A stretch of 64,000 nt of DNA from Elephas maximus indicus. Its lineage: Eukaryota > Chordata > Mammalia > Proboscidea > Elephantidae. Positions within the stretch are counted from its first letter, which is position 1. Each line of letters opens with the position of its first letter. Below are positions 51,196-63,255 of the stretch, piece after piece. The position numbers were made by a program, and so were the translations under genes. The stretch is from the NCBI RefSeq assembly GCF_024166365.1, contig NC_064831.1:49229768-49293767 (forward strand), written 5' to 3'. The notes under the pieces are model-generated. The model did not search any database and had not been told where the DNA came from. It was given only the letters and a program-made list of their open reading frames with translations.

Positions 51196-51929
51196 TCAAT
51201 GACTGGAAAATTCCTCTGGATCTGGGATGCCCATTACAGAGCTGCCTCCTACTCTGACCGTTACCATGTTAACGCCCTTGTGAAAATCTGCCTTCCTTTC
51301 TACCACTGTTTAAAAATAGCATTGCTGAAGGTCACCAACGACACTCCTCAGACAAAATCAAATGGTCTTTTCTCCATACTAATTTCCCCCAGTTTCTTCA
51401 GAGCACATAGCAATTAATATGAAAGAGTTTTACAAAGCAGCTGTTTTTGAAATCCTGTCCACCTTGAGTCTACAGGCCCACCGTGATCTGGTCTCTGGCT
51501 ATTCTTCAACCTCATCTCCTCTGTTCTCCTGTTGGCTCTCTATGTCTCTGGGAGGCTGGCTTGTTCTTTGTGCACACTAAAATAGTTTCTCCCTCTGAGC
51601 CTTCCCCACACTGTTCTTTCCACCAGGTGTACTGTTCTCCAGACACTTCCCTTGGCTGGCTTGTACTCAGGCTTCAAGCCTCACCTTCAGGGACACTTCC
51701 AGAGGTCTCAGAAGATCACCCAGTCACAAATTGCACCCCACATCCTGCTATTCTCAAGCAAATACTATTTTTCCCTCACATCATGTATCATGATTTGTAA
51801 TTATATTCATATTTGTGTCAATTTAGTTGATTTATGCCTTGTTAGTGAAGATGAAAGCTCCATGGGAGAGCGCCATGTCTGTGTGGTTCATAGCTGTACA
51901 TCCAGCATCTAAACAATGCCTGGCACACA

Positions 51930-52135
51930 GCATAATAACTAACATTAAAGGTTAACATTTATGGGGTGCTCTGTCTGCTGTAGGTCCTGTTCTTGGTGCT
52001 TTAGATGTATCATCTCATTGTACTTTTACAGCGACCCGAGAAGGGTGGTCTTCCCATTTTGCAGAACAGGAAACAGAGGCAAATAGAAACTTGCTCAAGG
52101 CTACTTAGCTAGTGTCAGAGCTGGGATTTGAACCC
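51930..52135 (-). repeat. MIR SINE, near full length
   Basis: Reverse MIR: TCCTGTTCTTGGTGCTTTAG, CATTTTGCAGAACAGGAAAC, TTGCTCAAGGCTACTTAGCT and GAGCTGGGATTTGAACCCC. Confidence 0.8.
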
Positions 52136-52335
52136 CAATCTGTCTCTTTAATCACTGTAGCACATATAAGCCACGGATTGGCTTATATGTCAATACTTCT
52201 TTTAAAGGTGATAAAGTTAACTATGTTAGAAAGTTTATACTGAGAGGCTGACATAATAGAGCAAAGAGAAGCACATTTCAAGATGTCAAATATAACAGGT
52301 ATCAAAGACTTTATTTATCAAAGGAAGGAAAAAGG

Positions 52336-52559
52336 AGGGAGGGAGGGAGGGAGGGAGGGAGGGAGGGAGGGAGGGAGGGAGGGAGGGAGGGAGGGAGGGA
52401 GGGAGGGAGGAAGGGAGGAAGGAAGGAAGGAAGGAAGGAAGGAAGGAAGGAAGGAAGGAAGGAAGGAAGGAAGGAAGGAAGGAAGGAAGGAAGGAAGGAA
52501 GGAAGGAAGGAAGGAAGGAAGGAAGGAAGGAAGGAAGGAAGGAAGGAAGGAAGGAAGGA
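52336..52559 (+). repeat. (GGGA)n(GGAA)n purine microsatellite
   Basis: About 19 GGGA units (52336-52410), a short AAGGGAGG junction, then about 35 GGAA units to 52559. The plus strand is pure purine for more than 220 nt, so the MYO1E pre-mRNA carries the pyrimidine complement. Confidence 0.97.
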
Positions 52560-55074
52560 GACATTAGAAGAGGATTATGTGGGTGTGAAGCCTGTGTGCA
52601 GACACATCTGAGGCACAGCCAATGGGCCCCTGGGCCTTGAGAAAAGCCAGGGTCCTCCTTGCTTCCCAAGAGCTACTATCAGGATTAGACTGGCTTCCGG
52701 CAGCCCAGCACGTTCGAGGAGAAGGAAAGCTTGAGAAGAGTGGTTTCAGGCAGTATTCATGGTTCCTTCACAAGACAGAATCAGATTTACCTACAGTGCC
52801 AATGTTCTCCCACTAAATATACCAGTTCATGCCGTCCTTCTCCAGGACAGTGGAGAGATCAGGCTCCACAAGGCAGTGGGACTGCTGCCTAATTGGTGCC
52901 CCGGACAACTATGGAGAGATGGTAATAGCTATCCTTCTTTCATCAGACATTTCCAGTTTAAGTCCCAAATATGCCAATGTTCCACCTCAAGGTCTTGGGG
53001 CTGCTATTCTCTTTGCCTGGATGAGCTTCCCTGCCCTTAGATTGGCTGGCTCCTGGTTATCTCTCAAATATTTCCTCCTGAGAGGAAATGTAGCCAAGCT
53101 CTCAGTGACCTCCAGCCACTGGCTCTTAGGGTTAAGGATGTTTCCGACCCTCAAGGACACACAAACCCTGGCAGCCAGCAGGACACCTTCTACCACCCCC
53201 AAGCTTTCCTGGGCTTCCGAGCCTTTCTCTATCTTGTCTCTGGCATGGAATACCTTTCCTGAGAGGACCCCTTTTCCACCCCCACACTCTGAGGAGCCAG
53301 GTCGAGGGAAGAATGCTTGTGAGGAAGTGTAAACAAGAGAAACTTTGCAAATCTCTCTTTTAATTTATATTATAAATTTCTTCCTATGGATTAGAATCTA
53401 CATTTGGACCTACTTCTTCCAATCACAGTAAGAGTATATGTTCCCCAGCTCAAAGAGGTGTTTTCTCAAGAATTTAAAGGTATGTTCCCAAGCTGAAACC
53501 CAACATGGCTGCCTTATCTAACAGCTTTCTAAGACTTTCTAAAAGCATGAAGGTCATACCGAGAAGGTGGTGAGAAAAGATTCATCCATCTGCTGCTTAA
53601 AGCAGTGCCGGATTTACTTCAAGAGAGCATGGCCCGCTGGCAGAAGAATTGAAGTGCCTTTTAATTTTTGCTCTCCAATACTCAGTCATAAGGGATGGTT
53701 TTGATTAATATGAAGGATTTTCACACAGAAAATGGACGTGCAAAAAAAGCCCTTGTTTCCCATTTTCTAAGCCACCATTACACTCGAGGTAGTGCCTGCT
53801 TCATGGCTGTTTAGACCTTTGGATTTCCATTCCAGGGGTGGAGGTATAATGCATGCACATGTGGATAGTTGTGCTGGGTGTTAATATATCCCTTTTCTTC
53901 AGGCTTCTACTCTCTAACTCTCACTTAGCAGCCTTTCTGTAGATACCTAGAAAGCCTCTGAGCCATGGAGAGAATGAAGGCATGAGACAGTTCAATTACT
54001 TGTAGGGGATCAAGCGATGAAACAGTCAATGGCAGACTCTGGATGAATTCCGCATGACCAGGATCCCAGGCTCACACACCTTACAGAAAACATCACGTTC
54101 TCAGGTGAATTATCTGCCTGTTGATGTGGCTGGCCTTCAAGTCTTTTTGAGTAAACTGCTTCAATACCAGTTTTGAAATATAATGTGGAAGATTGAAAAT
54201 GGTTGATTAAATAATAAACTTACTTCCAAACTTTATTTTTGTTTATTACCCTCCCAGTGTGTTGAGACAAAAGAAGTATGACAGTAACAAAAAGTTTGGT
54301 TTTAATAAGACAGGTTCATTCATCTCCTCTGGAAGGAATAGCCCACAGCAGGGGAGCTAAGGGAGAAGGCATCCAAGGGTAGAATTATTTCTATGGAAGC
54401 CACTCAATATAAGGGACAGAACAGAAATCCACTAAATCCCCACTCGGTGGAAGGCACCCTGCTTGGTGCTACTTGCTGGCATGGCACCAAGAGAGGTCTG
54501 CAGAGCATGCCCAGTGAGGTCATGCCATAGCTCAGTTAAGGAGCTGCGAATAAGTAGCACAGCCTTCTCAGGGTGCCTTGGGCAAGGCAGGCACAGAGCC
54601 TTCCCCCAGGAGCACAGGGCCGTCCTGTTGTCCCCGGTGCTGTGCAGTTCACAGCACTGCTTATGGAAATCAGATTTCTTTCCTTCCTTCTTTTCTTTCC
54701 TTACCTCTCTTTTTCCTTTCTTCCTCCCCCCTCCTTCTTTTTCTTTTTTTAAATAAAGTGGTAGGAACGAGTTCTTTCATAATTAGCTTCAAAAAAAAAA
54801 ATCAAGATTAGACAAAAAATGTCTGATCAGTTTTTAACAGTAATGCCTAAAGAGAGTTTTCAAATACCAAATAGAGAGTTTTCAAGTTCAGGAAAAATAT
54901 CAAAGAAAGATACGATTATAAACATTTTAGGACTGCTGACTGCAGGTTCTGAACTAGGGAAAGACAGAGGGAATACTTTCATTCGCTATTTTCTGTTTGT
55001 AATTTTTTTTCTTAATTAAAAAAGAATATTTCCATAGAAATGCAGTTTTGCAGAAACTTTCGTGATTATCTAAG

Positions 55075-55288
55075 CCAGTGGTTCTCAACTGACTTTGTCT
55101 ACCAGGGGACATCCCGCAATGTCTGGATACATTTTTGGTTGTCAAAACTGGGAAGGTGCTACTGGTATCTAGTAGGCAGAGACCAGGGATGCTGCTAAGC
55201 ATCCTACAAGGCACAGGATAACTCCCCACAAGAAACAGTTAATTCTCCAGCCCAAAATGTTAACAGTTGAGGTTGAGAAACCCAAAGC
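55075..55288 (+). mobile_element. MER20 (hAT-Charlie) DNA transposon
   Basis: CAGTGGTTCTCAACTGAC start, GGGGACATCCCGCAATGTCT, ACATTTTTGGTTGTCAAAAC, CAGGGATGCTGCTAAGCATC and GAGGTTGAGAAACCC end. Nearly complete. Confidence 0.85.
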
Positions 55289-55587
55289 CTTCTCTAAGCT
55301 AGTATTACTGACCCATTTAAGGAAGAGCTAGGTCCTTTGTAATTCACCTGTCTGCTGGTCATCAGCAAATGCACGCTGCCACAGTGACGCAAGGGCTCTG
55401 GCACCCTTTCTTTCATACACCTTGCTCACACTATTGGTATAGTGGGCCCTTTCGTTCCCAGGGCGGTGTGGGTCAGGTTGATTCCTGGTCCAACCAGCCT
55501 CCAAAATTACCAGGAATCCTGACTACATGGAGATGGAGTCAGTGACATTTGAGTGTAGGGAAATAACCCTGCTGCCCCCCTTTTTAA

Positions 55588-55772
55588 GTAGCCCTGGTGG
55601 TTCAGTAGGTAAGTGCTTGGCTGCTAACGGAAAGGTCGGCAGTTCTAACCACCAACAGCTCAGCAGGAGAAATGATCTCATCTGTTTCTCGAAAGATTTC
55701 AGCCTAGAAAACCCTCCAGGGCAGTTCTACTCTGTCCTGTAGGGTCGCGGAATTGACTCGGTGGTACACAAC
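55588..55772 (+). mobile_element. AfroSINE
   Basis: Head GTAGCCCTGGTGGTTCAGTA, CGGCAGTTCTAACCACC and tail GTCCTGTAGGGTCGCGGAAT; the tail has a small deletion. Confidence 0.8.
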
Positions 55773-55924
55773 GATGACCTTCCACGTCGATGACCACTGG
55801 GTCAGCTGTCCCAGTCTCAAGACACAAGAAAACACAGCGACCCCAAAGAGGAAACTGTCTTCTTAGAAGTGCTTGGCTTCAAAGAATTAAGTTTCCCGAG
55901 AGTCCGCCACAGTTCTTTCTTACA

Positions 55925-56070
55925 TAAAACTTTAGTTTTTTTATTGTTGTAAAAATATATACAGCACAACACTTGCCCTTTCAACATTTTTCTGGTGTAC
56001 CATTTAGTGATATCAATTAATCATGTTACACAACCACCACCCATAACTGCTGCCAAATTTCCCTCTGCCG
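55925..56070 (-). mobile_element. LINE-1-like 3' end
   Basis: T-run then AAATATATACAGCACAACAC and CATGTTACACAACCACCACC, related to the blocks at 8655 and 47520. Confidence 0.45.
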
Positions 56071-56301
56071 TAAACAGACACTAAGGAAAAACTCACCGTT
56101 CCCTATATCATACACAAGGAAGACATAATTATTTTCTGATTGAAATACAAAATACAGTTTTCTTCTTTTCTGAAATGAATTTAAACAGATGTAGAAAATA
56201 CAGTGGAACTCCACTAATCTAGAATCATATAATATTTTAGGACACTACACTGTATTCTTTTAAAAAATAGATAACAAAATAAGAGCAATTAAAGTGTGTA
56301 A

Positions 56302-56482
56302 AAACAAACAAACCAAAAAAACCTGTTGCCATCGAGTTGATTCCAACTTATACTGGCTCTACAGGACAGAGTAGAACTGCCCCATACGGTTTTCAATGAG
56401 CAGTTTGTGGATTCATACTTGGTGGATACAAACCGCCAACGTTTTGGTTAGCAGCTGTAGCTCTAGACCACCGTGTAGGGCC
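56302..56482 (-). mobile_element. AfroSINE
   Basis: Reverse short-subfamily copy: AACCTGTTGCCATCGAGTTG tail, degraded head. Contains a small internal duplication of GTGGATTCATACTTG/GTGGATACAAACCG. Confidence 0.75.
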
Positions 56483-56692
56483 AGCAAAATACACTTTAAA
56501 TACTTTAAGCTTGTTTTCTTAAGTAGGCTAAATATTTCCTGAAATACTCTTCATACTATGAATTTGCTCAGTCAAGTTAATCCTCAGCCTTGCCTGCATC
56601 GCAGTCATAAATTCCTGACTTTACGTGTTACACTAAATGGCCAGCTTGCCAGATACTTCTAGACAGTGATTTATTCCACAGTAAACGATGGA

Positions 56693-57600
56693 AAAGGAAT
56701 CCATTACAACTCAATAATGAAAAGATAAATCATGCAATTGAAAAATGGGCAAAGAACTTGGACAGACAGTTCTCCAAAGAAGATAACCAAATGGCCAATA
56801 AGCACATGAAAAGATGTTCGACATCATTAGTCACTAGGGAAATACCTATGAAAATCCCACTAAGATGCCACTTTACACCCACCAGGATGCCTAGAATCAA
56901 AAAGTCAGACATTGTCAGGTGCTGACAAGGAAATGGAGAAACTGGAACATCAAGCATTGCTTCTGGGAATGTCAAACTTGCAACTGCTGTGCAAACAGCC
57001 TGGCAGCTCCTCAAAAAGGATATACACCCCCACCAGCAATTCCATTCCTAGATCAAAAAGAAATGGAAACATGTCCACATAAAAACTTGTATGTGAACGT
57101 TCATAGTCGCATTAGTCGTGATAGCCCAAAAATGGAAACAACCCAAAAGTCTATCAGCTAATGAACGGGTAGATAAAATGTGGCACATCTATAGGATGGA
57201 ATATTGTTTTACAATAAAAAAGAATGAAGGGTTGATACCTGCTACCACATGGATGAACCTTAAAAAATGATGCTAATGAAAGAAGCCAGTCACAGAGGAC
57301 CACATATTGTAGGGTTCCATTTACATGAGATGTCCAGAACAGACAAATCTATAGAGACAGAGATTAGAATAGTGATTGCCCAGGACTGGGGAGGGGGGGA
57401 TTCAAGAGGGCGGATGGTGTGTGATGGCTAAGGGCAGCAGGGTTTATTTTGGGGGTGATGAAAATACTTTAAAATTGATTGTGGTAACAGATGCACAACT
57501 ATGTGAATACATTAAAAGCCACTGAATTTTATACTTTAAGTGTACGAATTGCATGGTAAGTGACTTATACCTCAACAAAGTTCTTTAAAAAAAAAAAAAA
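56693..57600 (+). mobile_element. LINE-1 3' end with poly-A tail next to a MYO1E exon
   Basis: ORF2 end and 3' UTR of an L1M-type element: CCAATAAGCACATGAAAAGA, CCAATTCC-like and AATGGAAACAACCCAAAAGT, GGTAACAGATGCACAACTAT. It ends with 14 A (57587-57600). Opposite in orientation to MYO1E. It starts mid-ORF2 and carries stops. Confidence 0.85.
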
Positions 57601-57625
57601 GGTGTCCAGAGTTACCAGCCATTAC

Positions 57626-57724
57626 CTCTGTAGGAATTTTTGAAAGATGCGCCGATAAGCGTAACCAGCTCTTCTCACGCGAATGTTTTCTTTCAGACCC
57701 AGGTATTCTACTTGATGCTTTACC
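57626..57724 (-). CDS. MYO1E: MYO1E exon (probably exon 18): converter end of the motor domain
   Basis: Myosin Ie is an actin-based ATPase motor of the long-tailed class I group. It links actin to membranes in endocytosis, cell junctions and the podocyte foot process. This exon encodes 32 whole residues beginning [10 protein letters not shown] and containing [14 protein letters not shown], the conserved segment near the end of class I motor heads. It is bounded by an AG acceptor at 57725-57726 and a GT donor at 57625-57624. The first base completes a codon from an exon outside the window, and the last two bases (AG) join the next exon to give Arg. It is the most 5' exon here: I found no upstream exon (for example the IKPNE segment) between 57725 and 64000. 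A LINE-1 poly(A) tail ends only 25 nt past its donor. Exon numbers assume the 28-exon human structure. Confidence 0.95.
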
Positions 57725-58334
57725 CTATAAAGGGGAAAATGGAGCCAGGTCATTACTTGGTAATCATCCCACCCCTCGTCTTTCTCAGCCTCCAGTTTTG
57801 AGCTATAGGGAAACATATTGAGAAAGCTACAACTCATAGTGTTCAGAGACTGCACCAACCTCTAAGATTACAAATGTTTATTTGATATTTATATAAGTAA
57901 ATTATGTTATTATGAAATACAGCAGTTATATAAAAAGAGCATTACATATCTATTTTAAGGAATAATAATAGAACAAAAACCCATTCACTCATTACCCAGG
58001 TTATGAACAAAAATACTGGTATTTTAAAAGAGGAAAGAACTTTTAACTTTAAGGACACTGGATTTGTTTTTGTTATCAAGCTTTGAATTTAATATCGACT
58101 CTAGACCTAATGGAAAGAGGAGAGGTGGGAAGAGGAGGGGTTGGGAAGAGGATAGGTGTAGAGAGGATGGGGTGGAGAGAAAGGAAAATCAAATCCGAAG
58201 AGGGGCTGCAGCCTTGCCTGTCATGGAAGGATGAGGTCACACAGTGAGGAATGTTTAAAAAAAAAAATCTGATCTATCTCCCTAGAGTTAACATTCACAA
58301 ATATATACATATTCCTTCAAGATAACTAACATTT

Positions 58335-58684
58335 GTTGTTGTTGTTGTTAACTGCTATCAAATCAGCCCCCATTCATGACAACCCCATGCACAATGTCAT
58401 GAAATGCTGCCCAGTCCTGTGCCATCCCCATGATTGGTTGTGGATTGGACCACGGTGATCCATTCAGTTTTCACTGGCTGATTTTCAGATGTAGATCGCC
58501 AGGCCTTTCTTCCTAGTCTGTCTTAGTCTGGAAAGTTCACTGAAACCTGTTCAGCATCCTAGCAATACAAAAGCCTCCACTGACAAATGCTTGGTGGTTG
58601 GGCATGAAGTACATTGGCTGGGAATCGAATCCAGGTCTCCCACAAAGAAGTTGAGAATTCTACCACTGAACCATCACTGCCTCC
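58335..58684 (-). mobile_element. tRNA-Gly-headed SINE with RTE 5' and 3' segments, intact TSD
   Basis: A 350-bp element between identical 11-bp AACTAACATTT repeats (58324-58334, 58685-58695). On the minus strand it starts with a tRNA-Gly-like unit with A box TGGTTCAGTGG and B box GATTCGATTCC. Next is a body matching the RTE 5' end (TTGTATTGCTAGGATGCTG, CTTTCCAGACTAAGACAGAC, TAGGAAGAAAGGCCTGGC). It closes with the RTE 3' end and a (GTT)n-type tail. Better preserved than 16071-16384. Confidence 0.85.
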
Positions 58685-59149
58685 AACTAACATTTAAAAA
58701 GCTTTAATATGAAAGAATTAATATTCGATATCCACATTTGCCTAGATAAGTCAGAGAGAGAAGACAACAACTACATTTTATTTCAAATGTTTGGTTAACT
58801 AAAAGTGTAGAAATTGTGATTCAAGAAAGTAATTAATTTTTCTTCTCTCTCAAATCCAAAACTCACCACTGGTCTGTTCTCTAGTAAGGAAATACATACG
58901 AGGTCGCCCATGTCACATATTTGCTCATTTTAATGCACTTTTCCTGAATATTGGCCTCACTCCAAACTTTTGAAGCAGAGAATGCATCACACATCAATTT
59001 AAGTAGAAACATTCCTTTCCTGTGAATCACATAGGAAAAAATCTTCCTCATGGTAAATCATTTTTCATTCATTGTAACTTCCATAGTCAGGAAATTTTCT
59101 TAAGGACATTTTCTTAAGCACGGCAATCAGTTTAGGAAATCCTGTATTA

Positions 59150-59839
59150 TTTAAAATTTCACATCATGAAGGGATCTGAGTTGATCTTTGCATATTCCTG
59201 GAGTGCCGCCACCTCTTCTGTAGGCATCAGCAAGGTCGATACTACTCCGTTTTGTCCCTTGGCTAGGCCATCTCTCCTCTCCAGAGGAGTCCTCTTGAGG
59301 ACTACCCTCATAATGGACTACAACTACCACAGCCACCACTAGGCTGAGTGCTGCACAACTAGATGGTGCCTGGCTACCACCACTGACTGCTCTGATGGGG
59401 ATCACAGTAGAGGGTCCCAGGTGGAGCTGGAGAAAAATGTAGAACAAAATTCTAACCACCGCCCCCCCCCCCCCGCCCCCGCTCCACACACACAAAGACC
59501 AGACTTACTGGCCTGACAGACTGGAGAAATCCTGAGAGTATGGCCCCCAAATACCTCTTAGCTCAGTAATGAAGTCACTCCTGAGGTTCACCCTTCAGCC
59601 ACAGATTAGACAGGCCCATAAAACAAAACTAGACAAAAGCGGCACACCAGCCCAGGGACAAGGACTAGAAGGCAGGAGGGGACAGGAAAGCTAGTAATAG
59701 GGAGCCTGAGGTCAAGAAGAGACAGTGCTGACATGTCATGAGGTTGGCAACCAATGTCACAAAAAAAACGTCTATTAATTGTTTAATAAGAAACTAGTTT
59801 GCTCTGTAAACCTTCATCTAAAGTACAAGAAAAAAAAAA
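59150..59839 (+). mobile_element. Afrotherian-type LINE-1 3' region with poly-A
   Basis: GACTTACTGGCCTGACAGAC, CAGTAATGAAGTCACTCCTG, AACTAGTTTGCTCTGTAAAC and TTCATCTAAAGTACAAG followed by an A-run. Its reverse complement recurs at 1327-1526. I associate this with elephant LINE-1 3' UTRs from memory. It contains a 14-C homopolymer at about 59462-59475. Confidence 0.6.
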
Positions 59840-61359
59840 GATTACTTAGCCGTTAACTCAAGTAGGTCAAGACCTGAGACTCTGCTGGGACAGCAATTCA
59901 CAATCCAGGGCAAGCAACATTGCCAGAAGCCAAACAAAAACACATTTTCAACAGGAAAAGAAAAAAACCACACCCCATAAACTTGTGGAATAAGTAACCC
60001 TGTCCACTAAGAACTTAAATAGACTGTGTAATCCCTGTCAACCAAGCACACTGGCCTTTCTAAGACACTGAGACACCAACCAGAACTTAACTTTCATGAA
60101 GGAAACTATCCATCACGCAACCAACCTGAATGAGTGATTGAGGATATTAGATTGAAAATATAAATCAACGCTTGACCAATTAATACCTTGGGCTTCCTAC
60201 AACCAGTTTGCATGGGAATTCTAATGTCATGAAGTTCCTGTGGCAATTCAAGTGAAGGATGTAATAAAAAAAAATTAAAAAAGGGAAAGCAACACTTGGG
60301 AAAATTATATGAGGATTTATTGAATAAAATGAACTACTGTCATAATTTCTCCATTTTTTTTTTTTTTTCTGATAGCCAATTAATCAGTTTGGGTTTTATG
60401 AGAAGGTGGCAAGGATTGAGGACCTTCCATAGCTACTGCAAAATGTCTGTATTAAGAGACTTTAAGCAAAGCAACATACTAGGGAGAGAAAAGGGTATGC
60501 TGGGGTGGGAGGTATTGCATTTGTAGGACAAGTGAGATGTTTTCATTTAAGATACGCTTGCTGGGCAGGGCTGGGGCAGGAACTAAGGATGGAGTTTGAA
60601 GTAGTTGGGGAGGGTGGTAGTTTGAAGTAGTTGGGGAGGGTGGGCTAAGGTACCCCTTGGTAATATGTCTGGTTCCAAGACTCCTGTAATGTATTTATTT
60701 ATGGGGTTGTCCATGACATCCCCCTTCCGCTGTGTGTGCATGTGTTTTTAGGTACACACGTGTATGAGATGTGTATGCATGAGGGTGTGAGTGTAGAATG
60801 ACATAGAGACAGATAGATGCAGACTGACAGACATGGGGGAACAGCCCTGGAAGCATTCATTCTGTCAGACTGAGGTACTGTTCCTGATCTCCTCCAAGCT
60901 GGGACTTTGTCATTAGCTCTTATCATTTGTACTGCAAAATCCTTCCTACAGGCTGATGGGAAATTCTCTCCCTCCATAGAGAAAGAAAATTTGTTCCCCA
61001 GGTATGGAATCTTCAGAGTCATTTTATAAGACCAATAGGTCCTTGGCAGTAGGGGGCCTTTCCTTTTATCTTTACCCCCTGACCCTAGCACAGCCCTTAG
61101 AGTAATTGATAAACATGCATGGATAGATAGATGGATGAAAACACTGGGTGGCAGCTCAGAGTACCATAAAGTTGTTTAAGGGTATTTTCTCTTATAGGTG
61201 CACTGCAGCTAATAAATGAAGAAATACAATTAAAACACCATGATTTTGCAGCCCATAATGAATTAATGGATGTAGGCATTGGTCATCGATGGCTGCTAAT
61301 ATCACAAAGATAGGAACCAAACATCATATGTCCCCAGTGGCAGAACGTGCCACCTATGA

Positions 61360-61944
61360 GGTATTCTGGCAAAAAGAAGAAAAAAAAAAATTTAAACCTG
61401 AACCTGATCAAGCCTCTAAATCTAGGAACCAATTTAGAGTAAATACAGGGGACAGAGGAACATAGCAATGACACCAAAGGGATACAGATTATAACATCCA
61501 GACAGAGAGAAACCCTACAGAATAAATAACCCAGTTTCTTTAACAATAAATTGTTAGAAGAAAAAAAAGAGAGCAATTCCCATTTATGGACCTTTTTTGA
61601 ATATCGATTCAAGCAAGCTGTAAAAAAAAAAGGAAATATATGATAATCAGAAAAATTGGAACACTGAATCCATATATGATAACAAAAATCAGTATCATTT
61701 TTAGGTGTGGTAATGGAATTGTGGTTATGTTCATACAGATATCTTATCATACCAAAATACTTACAGGTGAAAGGATATGATGTCTGGGATTTGTGTCAAA
61801 ATAAATGGAGAGAAAGGAGGGAATGGGTGGGGATAGAGTTGGTAATTAACGAACTTGGGTGATAGGTACATGGGGATTCATAATAGTCTATTTTTATGTA
61901 TGTTTTAAATTTTCTATAATATAAAGTAAAAAAAAAAAAAAAAA
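61360..61944 (+). mobile_element. LINE-1 3' UTR-like fragment with poly-A
   Basis: GTGTGGTAATGGAATTGTGG, GGGATTTGTGTCAAAATAAA, GGTACATGGGGATTCATAAT then a 17-A tail. The left boundary is uncertain. Confidence 0.6.
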
Positions 61945-62053
61945 GGATGCTTCTTTGGGGATCCTATTCTAGACTGACCCTCTCAGCTTACTGAGGACTA
62001 GGGAGATTAAGTATCATGCTCAAACTAGTTAGTGATGAAGCCAGCACGAGGAT

Positions 62054-62248
62054 CCGTGGTTCTCAAAGTGTGGTGCTTAGGCTAGCAGCACCAGCAGCAG
62101 CACCTGGGAGCTTTTTGAAAATGCAAATTCTTGCGCACAGCCCCAGGCCTACTGCATCAGAAGCTCTGGGGAAGCGGGACCCACGGATCTGGGTTAACCA
62201 AGCCCTCCAGGGGATTCTGATGCATTCTCAAGTTTGAGAACCAGTGTA
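62054..62248 (+). mobile_element. MER5A (hAT-Charlie)
   Basis: GTGGTTCTCAAAGTGTGGTG start, CAGCACCTGGGAGCTTTTTG, GGGATTCTGATGCATTCTCA and GTTTGAGAACCAGTG end. Confidence 0.9.
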
Positions 62249-63061
62249 AGAGGGCAAAGAAGAACATTCTGCTACCTACAGGTAGGAAGATATCACAGTG
62301 CTGGTTCCCTCTTGGCCAAAAAGGAGAAACTGAGCTACTACACATTTCAGAAAAACAAAGGACAAACTAAGTACATCCAGGAGAATGGTCAAGATGGAGG
62401 ATGGTTGGACTCTAGTCCCAAGAAGAAGTGCTGAAGGAACTGAGAGTGATTAGCCCTTAGGAGAGAAGATGCAAGGGAAACAGGATGGCCACCTTGACTT
62501 TCTGAACTATCATACGAGCTGTCAAGTAGAACAGTAATGAGCATAATTTTCATGGCAGATTCAGACCCAGGACCAAGATAAAACTGCCTTGGAGAAAGAC
62601 TGTGAGAGCCTTGTAGAAGTAAAAACCATCCAAAGATGGACTGGTCACCTTAGGAGGCATGAGTTCTTCATGGGAGCCTGAATATCATTACTGGAGAATG
62701 TTGTAGAAAGATCTTAGATAATGTAAAATTGAAAAATCTCAACAATTAAATAGAAGACTTAGGAATACGCATCTACAGATGAGATTATTCAAAAAAATTG
62801 GGGACTGACAAAATGGAAGGGTCCTACATCTAAGCTGCAAGATCTCTTAAGACAAGAAAGTAGACTTAGACCATGAAGTACCTTGAAGTATTCACATATA
62901 AAGAGCTTTCAGACACTGAATATTTGAGCTGAACGTTCTCCTTCCTACTCATCTTTTCCCTCCTGTAAAGAATCAAGTATTATCTGTCTACCATGGTCTA
63001 GGAAGAATCTTCCTGGTAGGATGGGCGATGGGCCTACAAATGTCCCTCAGGGAGGTAATCA

Positions 63062-63255
63062 GCCTGTTGCCGTTGTCAACTCTGACTCATAGCGACCCTA
63101 TAGGACGGAGGAGAACTGCCCCGCAGAGTTTCCTAGGCTGTAATCTTTACAGAAGCAGATCACCCCATCTTTCTTCTGTGTAGTGGTTTGTGGGTTCGAA
63201 CCACTGATCTTTTGGTGAGCAGCTAAGTACTTAACCAATGTACCACCAGGACTCC
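63062..63255 (-). mobile_element. AfroSINE
   Basis: Reverse long-type copy: tail GCCTGTTGCCGTTGTCAACT, CCCTATAGGACGGAGGAG, head GGAGTCCTGGTGGTACATTG. Candidate TSD GAGGTAATCA / GAAGTAATTA. Confidence 0.85.

Noticed and set aside
52283..52669. Open frames of Arg/Glu/Gly or Ser/Leu/Pro repeats on the two strands
   Set aside because: Low-complexity translation of the GGGA/GGAA tract.
59151..59495. 114-codon minus-strand ORF as a gene
   Set aside because: It lies wholly within a LINE-1 3' region that ends in a poly-A on the plus strand.
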